Of a stretch of 64,000 nucleotides of DNA, positions 60,847 through 64,000 are shown in pieces. Each line of letters starts with the position of its first letter. The stretch's first letter is position 1. Source of the stretch: Chryseomonas sp014190935 (lineage in GTDB: Bacteria > Pseudomonadota > Gammaproteobacteria > Pseudomonadales > Pseudomonadaceae). The position numbers were made by a program, and so were the translations under genes. The stretch spans positions 1,178,001-1,242,000 of the forward strand of contig NZ_JACHVV010000001.1 in assembly GCF_014190935.1 (NCBI RefSeq), given 5' to 3'. Under the pieces are notes generated by a model. It did no database searches. It was not told the DNA's origin and saw only the letters and a program-made list of their open reading frames with translations.

Positions 60847-62580
60847 ATGAATAAGCCGAACGCTCTACGCCGCGCCCTGATTGGAATTTGTTGTCTGCAC
60901 GGCGCGGCCTGGGCGGCACCGGCCGAAGTCAGCGTTCGCGTCCAGCCCGCCAATAACGCCTTGCGAGACAACATCCAGGCCTATATCGGCTCGGTCGAGG
61001 GGCGGGATGTCGCCGGGTTGCAGCGCCTGCGTCCGGCCACGGAACGGCAGGCCGAACAGGCGGCCCAGGCGCTCGGCTACTACCACGCGCAGATCGAGAG
61101 CCGCGTCGAGCTGGGCGAAACGCCACGGCTGGTCGTCGAGGTACGGCCGGGCGAGCCGGTCAGGCTGCGCAACGTGGATATCCGTATCGAAGGCCCGGCG
61201 CGCGAGTTGCGCGCCTTTCGCCAGCCGATTCCGGCCGGACTCAAGGCTGGCCAGCCGCTGAACCAGGGCCTCTACGAAGACGCCAAGAGCCTGATCCAGA
61301 ATCAGGCGCAGCGTTATGGCTTCTTTCGCGGCACCTTCACCCAGCATCAGTTGCGCATTGATCCAGCCACCGGCTTTGCCGATATCGCCCTGGTGTTCGA
61401 CAGCGGGCCACGCTTCGTTCTTGGCAAGGTTTCGTTCGAAGGGGATGCGCCCTTCGATCCCGATCTGCTTCAGCGCATGGTGCCCTTCGCCCAGGGCACG
61501 CCCTACGATTCCGAGCTGATCGCCGATTTCCAGAGCAACCTGCTGGCCAGCGGCTTCTTCGACGGCGCGCGACTCGACACCTATCCCAAGCAGGAAGGCG
61601 CGGCCGAGGTGCCGGTAACGGTCACCTTGCGGACCCGCAAGCCGCGCACCTTCGGCTTTGGCCCCGGCTATTCCACCGATGTCGGCCCACGGCTGAGATT
61701 CACCTGGGAAAACCACTGGCTCAATCCCCAGGGCCACAGCCTGGGCGCGGAAGCGGAGTTGTCGGCGCCCCGCCAGAGCATCGCCACCTGGTACGACATT
61801 CCCGGACAGGACCCGATCAACGACAAGTTCCGCTTCGCCGGCGGCTACCAGTACGAGCAGATCGCCAACGACGACTCCCTCAGCCAGTTGCTGACCGTGG
61901 GCCCCGAGTGGCATCGCAAGTTTCCCAACGGCTGGGAGCGGGTGCTCTCGCTCAAGTGGCGCAACGAAAGCTATCGCCTGGGCAATGACGAGGGCACGTC
62001 CAACCTGGTCATGCCGGGGGTCGATTTCTCCCTGCTGCGCAGCGACAACCGCATCGACCCCAATCGCGGCTACCGTCTGCAATTCGGCGTCTCGGCGGCG
62101 AAGGAAGGACTGCTCTCGGACGCCAACATGATCCATGCCACGGCGCTGGCCCGCGGGCTGATCACCGTGGGCGATGGGCACCGCTTCCTCGGACGCCTGC
62201 AACTGGGCGGCAACTTCACCAATGGCTACAACAAGGTGCCGCCGTCACTGCGCTTCTTCGCCGGCGGCGACCAGAGCGTTCGCGGCTACGACTACCAGAC
62301 CCTGTCGCCGGAAAACGATGAAGGCGACTACGTGGGGGGCCGCTACCTGGTCGCCGGCGGCGTCGAGTACCAGTATCCCCTGCGGGACAAATGGCGCCTG
62401 GCCACCTTCATCGATCAGGGCAGCGCCTTCAACGACCTTAACAACTACGAACTCAAGACCAGCGTCGGCGTCGGCGTGCGCTGGGTCTCGCCGGTCGGGC
62501 CGATCCGCGTCGACCTGGCCCATGGTCTCGACGAACCCGGCGGCATCCGCCTGCACTTTTCCATAGGACCTGAGCTGTGA
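60847..62580 (+). CDS. tamA: translocation and assembly module subunit TamA
   Basis: 577 aa outer-membrane Omp85 protein. Signal peptide at residues 1-25 (ALIGICCLHGAAWA), three POTRA domains (about 28-265; for example RQAEQAAQALGYYHAQIESR and GPRFVLGKVSFEGDAPFDPD), then a 16-strand barrel beginning KPRTFGFGPGYSTDVGPRLRF. The conserved RFFAGGDQSVRGYDYQTLSP is the loop 6 VRGF/Y motif. With TamB it inserts and transports lipids or autotransporters. Its stop overlaps tamB as GTGA. Confidence 0.95.
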   Translation: MNKPNALRRALIGICCLHGAAWAAPAEVSVRVQPANNALRDNIQAYIGSVEGRDVAGLQRLRPATERQAEQAAQALGYYHAQIESRVELGETPRLVVEVRPGEPVRLRNVDIRIEGPARELRAFRQPIPAGLKAGQPLNQGLYEDAKSLIQNQAQRYGFFRGTFTQHQLRIDPATGFADIALVFDSGPRFVLGKVSFEGDAPFDPDLLQRMVPFAQGTPYDSELIADFQSNLLASGFFDGARLDTYPKQEGAAEVPVTVTLRTRKPRTFGFGPGYSTDVGPRLRFTWENHWLNPQGHSLGAEAELSAPRQSIATWYDIPGQDPINDKFRFAGGYQYEQIANDDSLSQLLTVGPEWHRKFPNGWERVLSLKWRNESYRLGNDEGTSNLVMPGVDFSLLRSDNRIDPNRGYRLQFGVSAAKEGLLSDANMIHATALARGLITVGDGHRFLGRLQLGGNFTNGYNKVPPSLRFFAGGDQSVRGYDYQTLSPENDEGDYVGGRYLVAGGVEYQYPLRDKWRLATFIDQGSAFNDLNNYELKTSVGVGVRWVSPVGPIRVDLAHGLDEPGGIRLHFSIGPEL

Positions 62581-64000
62581 AGTCGGTAGGCGGTGTCATC
62601 CTTGGCGTACTGGCCGCCCTGCTGGGCGCCCTGATCCTGTTGCTGGCCCTGGTATTGGGCAACGGCAGCGTCAGCCGTCTGCTGCTGGAACGGGTCCCGG
62701 GTCTGACCCTGGTCGATTTTCAGGGGCGCCTGGGTGGCCATTGGCAGGCCCGGCAGCTGGTCTGGGACGGCGGTGCCACCCGGGTCACGGTCGAGGCGCC
62801 CGAATTCGCCTGGCGACCCGGCTGCCTGCTCAGGCTGCAGCTGTGCCTCGATACCCTGGTCGCCTCCCGTGTCGCCATCGAGCAGGCGCCCAGTCCGGAG
62901 CCTGCGCCCGAGCGGAGCGGACCCATCCAGTTGCCCAGCCTCGGCTTGCCGTTGGGGGTGCAGCTAGGTGAGGTACGGATCGGCGAGATCCTTTACAACG
63001 GCGCCGAGCAGGCCCGCGACCTGGAACTCCAGGCCCGCTGGCAGGCCGATGGCATCGCCATCGAGCGCCTGGCCGGCATGGCCCACGGCATCACTCTGGA
63101 TACTCACGGCCGGTTGCAGCCCAGCGGCGCCTGGCCGCTGCAGTTGCAGGGCACCCTCGGCCTGCCCGCGCCGGAGGCTGCGCCCTGGTCGCTGGCGCTC
63201 AAGCTGGACGGCGAATTGCAGAAGACCTTGCAGCTGGAGGCCGACAGCAGCGGCTATCTGCCCGGCCGCCTGACCGGCACGGTGCAGCCACTGGTGGAAA
63301 ACGTCCCGGCCGATCTGCAACTGGTGGCCGATGGCTTCAAGGCGGCCGCCAGCCTGCCCGAGACCCTGCGGCTGAACGACCTCAAACTGACCGCACGGGG
63401 CGATCTGGCCGCGGGCTACGCCCTGGTCGGCCAGGCACGGTTGCCGGGCGAGGGCGGTCCGGTGGCGCTGAATCTGGATGGCCGGGTCGATGCCCAGGGC
63501 GCGCAGATCGCGGCGCTGCGCTTGCAGGCCGCGCCCGACCAGCGCGTGGCGCTGGCCGGACAGGTCGACTGGCACCAGGGGCTGGCGGCCGATGCCACCC
63601 TGAATTGGCAGGATTTCCCCTGGCGGCGGCTCTATCCCATGGCGGAGCCCCCGGTGAGCCTGCAGCGCCTGCAAGGCGAGGTGGCCTACCGGGACGGCGC
63701 CTACCTGGGCAATCTCAAGGCCGCCGCCACCGGTCCGGCCGGCGCCTTCACCCTGGCCACCCCCTTCAGTGGCGATACCACCCAGCTCAACCTGCCGTCG
63801 CTGGATCTCCAGGCCGGTCAGGGGCGGGCGCAGGGCAAGGTCAACCTGGGCTTCGCCGAGGGCGTGAGCTGGCAGGTGGCCCTGGATCTGAGTCGCCTGG
63901 ATCCGGCCTTCTGGGTCGCCCAATTGCCCGGCAGCCTGGCCGGTCCGCTGCGCAGTTCCGGTGCCTTCAAGGATGGCCGCCTGCAGCTGGACGCCGATCT
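62577..64000 (+). CDS. tamB: translocation and assembly module subunit TamB (N-terminal part)
   Basis: Begins at a GTG overlapping the tamA stop and stays open to the window end, giving 474 residues of a protein normally over 1200 aa. An N-terminal anchor (VGGVILGVLAALLGALILLLALVLG) precedes periplasmic beta-rich AsmA/TamB-type repeats such as LVDFQGRLGGHWQARQLVWDG and GVQLGEVRIGEILYNGAEQA. TamB bridges inner membrane and outer-membrane TamA, probably as a lipid-transfer groove. The defining C-terminal DUF490 domain lies beyond the window. Confidence 0.93.
   Translation, partial: MKSVGGVILGVLAALLGALILLLALVLGNGSVSRLLLERVPGLTLVDFQGRLGGHWQARQLVWDGGATRVTVEAPEFAWRPGCLLRLQLCLDTLVASRVAIEQAPSPEPAPERSGPIQLPSLGLPLGVQLGEVRIGEILYNGAEQARDLELQARWQADGIAIERLAGMAHGITLDTHGRLQPSGAWPLQLQGTLGLPAPEAAPWSLALKLDGELQKTLQLEADSSGYLPGRLTGTVQPLVENVPADLQLVADGFKAAASLPETLRLNDLKLTARGDLAAGYALVGQARLPGEGGPVALNLDGRVDAQGAQIAALRLQAAPDQRVALAGQVDWHQGLAADATLNWQDFPWRRLYPMAEPPVSLQRLQGEVAYRDGAYLGNLKAAATGPAGAFTLATPFSGDTTQLNLPSLDLQAGQGRAQGKVNLGFAEGVSWQVALDLSRLDPAFWVAQLPGSLAGPLRSSGAFKDGRLQLDAD

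Overview
The window looks like a chromosomal segment of a high-GC gammaproteobacterium, almost certainly a Pseudomonas (the P. oryzihabitans/psychrotolerans side of the genus is a guess only). The basis is the hexR / zwf-pgl-eda Entner-Doudoroff block, a membrane malate:quinone oxidoreductase, a BqsRS-like two-component locus with its PepSY genes, the aerobic cobaltochelatase set cobW-cobN-ChlI-VWA, and Pseudomonas-type protein sequences throughout. There are no rRNA, tRNA, phage or transposase genes and no CRISPR array. The first gene (PHP phosphoesterase) and the last (tamB) are cut by the window edges.

Layout. 1-2.3 kb: PHP phosphoesterase, Sua5/YciO protein and scpA, coupled by ATGA overlaps; no scpB follows. 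2.3-9.9 kb: cobalamin block, with cobE on the minus strand and a cobalamin riboswitch driving cobW-cobN-chlI-VWA on the plus strand. The riboswitch is split by a 144-bp palindromic MITE-like element. 9.9-10.3 kb: four tandem palindromic repeats. 10.3-12.99 kb: minus-strand zinc uptake operon aztABC behind a Zur-like box, with a 38-aa membrane ORF as its first cistron. 13.1-14.5 kb: topoisomerase IB and a DUF3253 gene, divergent. 14.5-17.2 kb: two PepSY genes, response regulator and histidine kinase, preceded by a four-fold 11-bp direct repeat matching the BqsR box. 17.3-20.3 kb: chemoreceptor and AI-2E-type permease, then a second copy of the MITE-like element.

20.3-25.4 kb: hexR divergent from zwf-pgl-eda, then rluB. 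25.4-31.8 kb: diguanylate cyclase, CurA-like reductase, BenE transporter, LysE exporter, and a MarR regulator divergent from an aminotransferase-GST pair, with two identical-spacing operators. 31.8-34.4 kb: stress-type cluster (manganese catalase, DUF892 ferritin-like protein, secreted small protein, two candidate small ORFs). 34.4-37.3 kb: large GAF-GGDEF-EAL protein. 37.3-43.1 kb: complete ribose operon rbsBACRKD under a 16-bp palindromic operator. 43.3-48.6 kb: apt, a second cluster of the palindromic repeats in inverse orientation, ABM monooxygenase, folE, Smr protein, NadR-like kinase/pnuC salvage pair, uppP, DUF1294. 48.7-54.1 kb: ggt, mqo, a perfect 36-bp palindrome and an ABC-F ATPase. 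54.4-58.5 kb: a receiver protein lacking its phospho-acceptor Asp, a small acidic ORF, two tandem paralogous MFS permeases, DUF192 and an AT-rich gap. 58.5-64 kb: PstS-OmpA fusion, xth, tamA-tamB.

Most genes are housekeeping. The unusual content is regulatory and structural: the interrupted riboswitch, the self-complementary repeat families, the Zur-controlled small membrane ORF and the four-box BqsR-like site.
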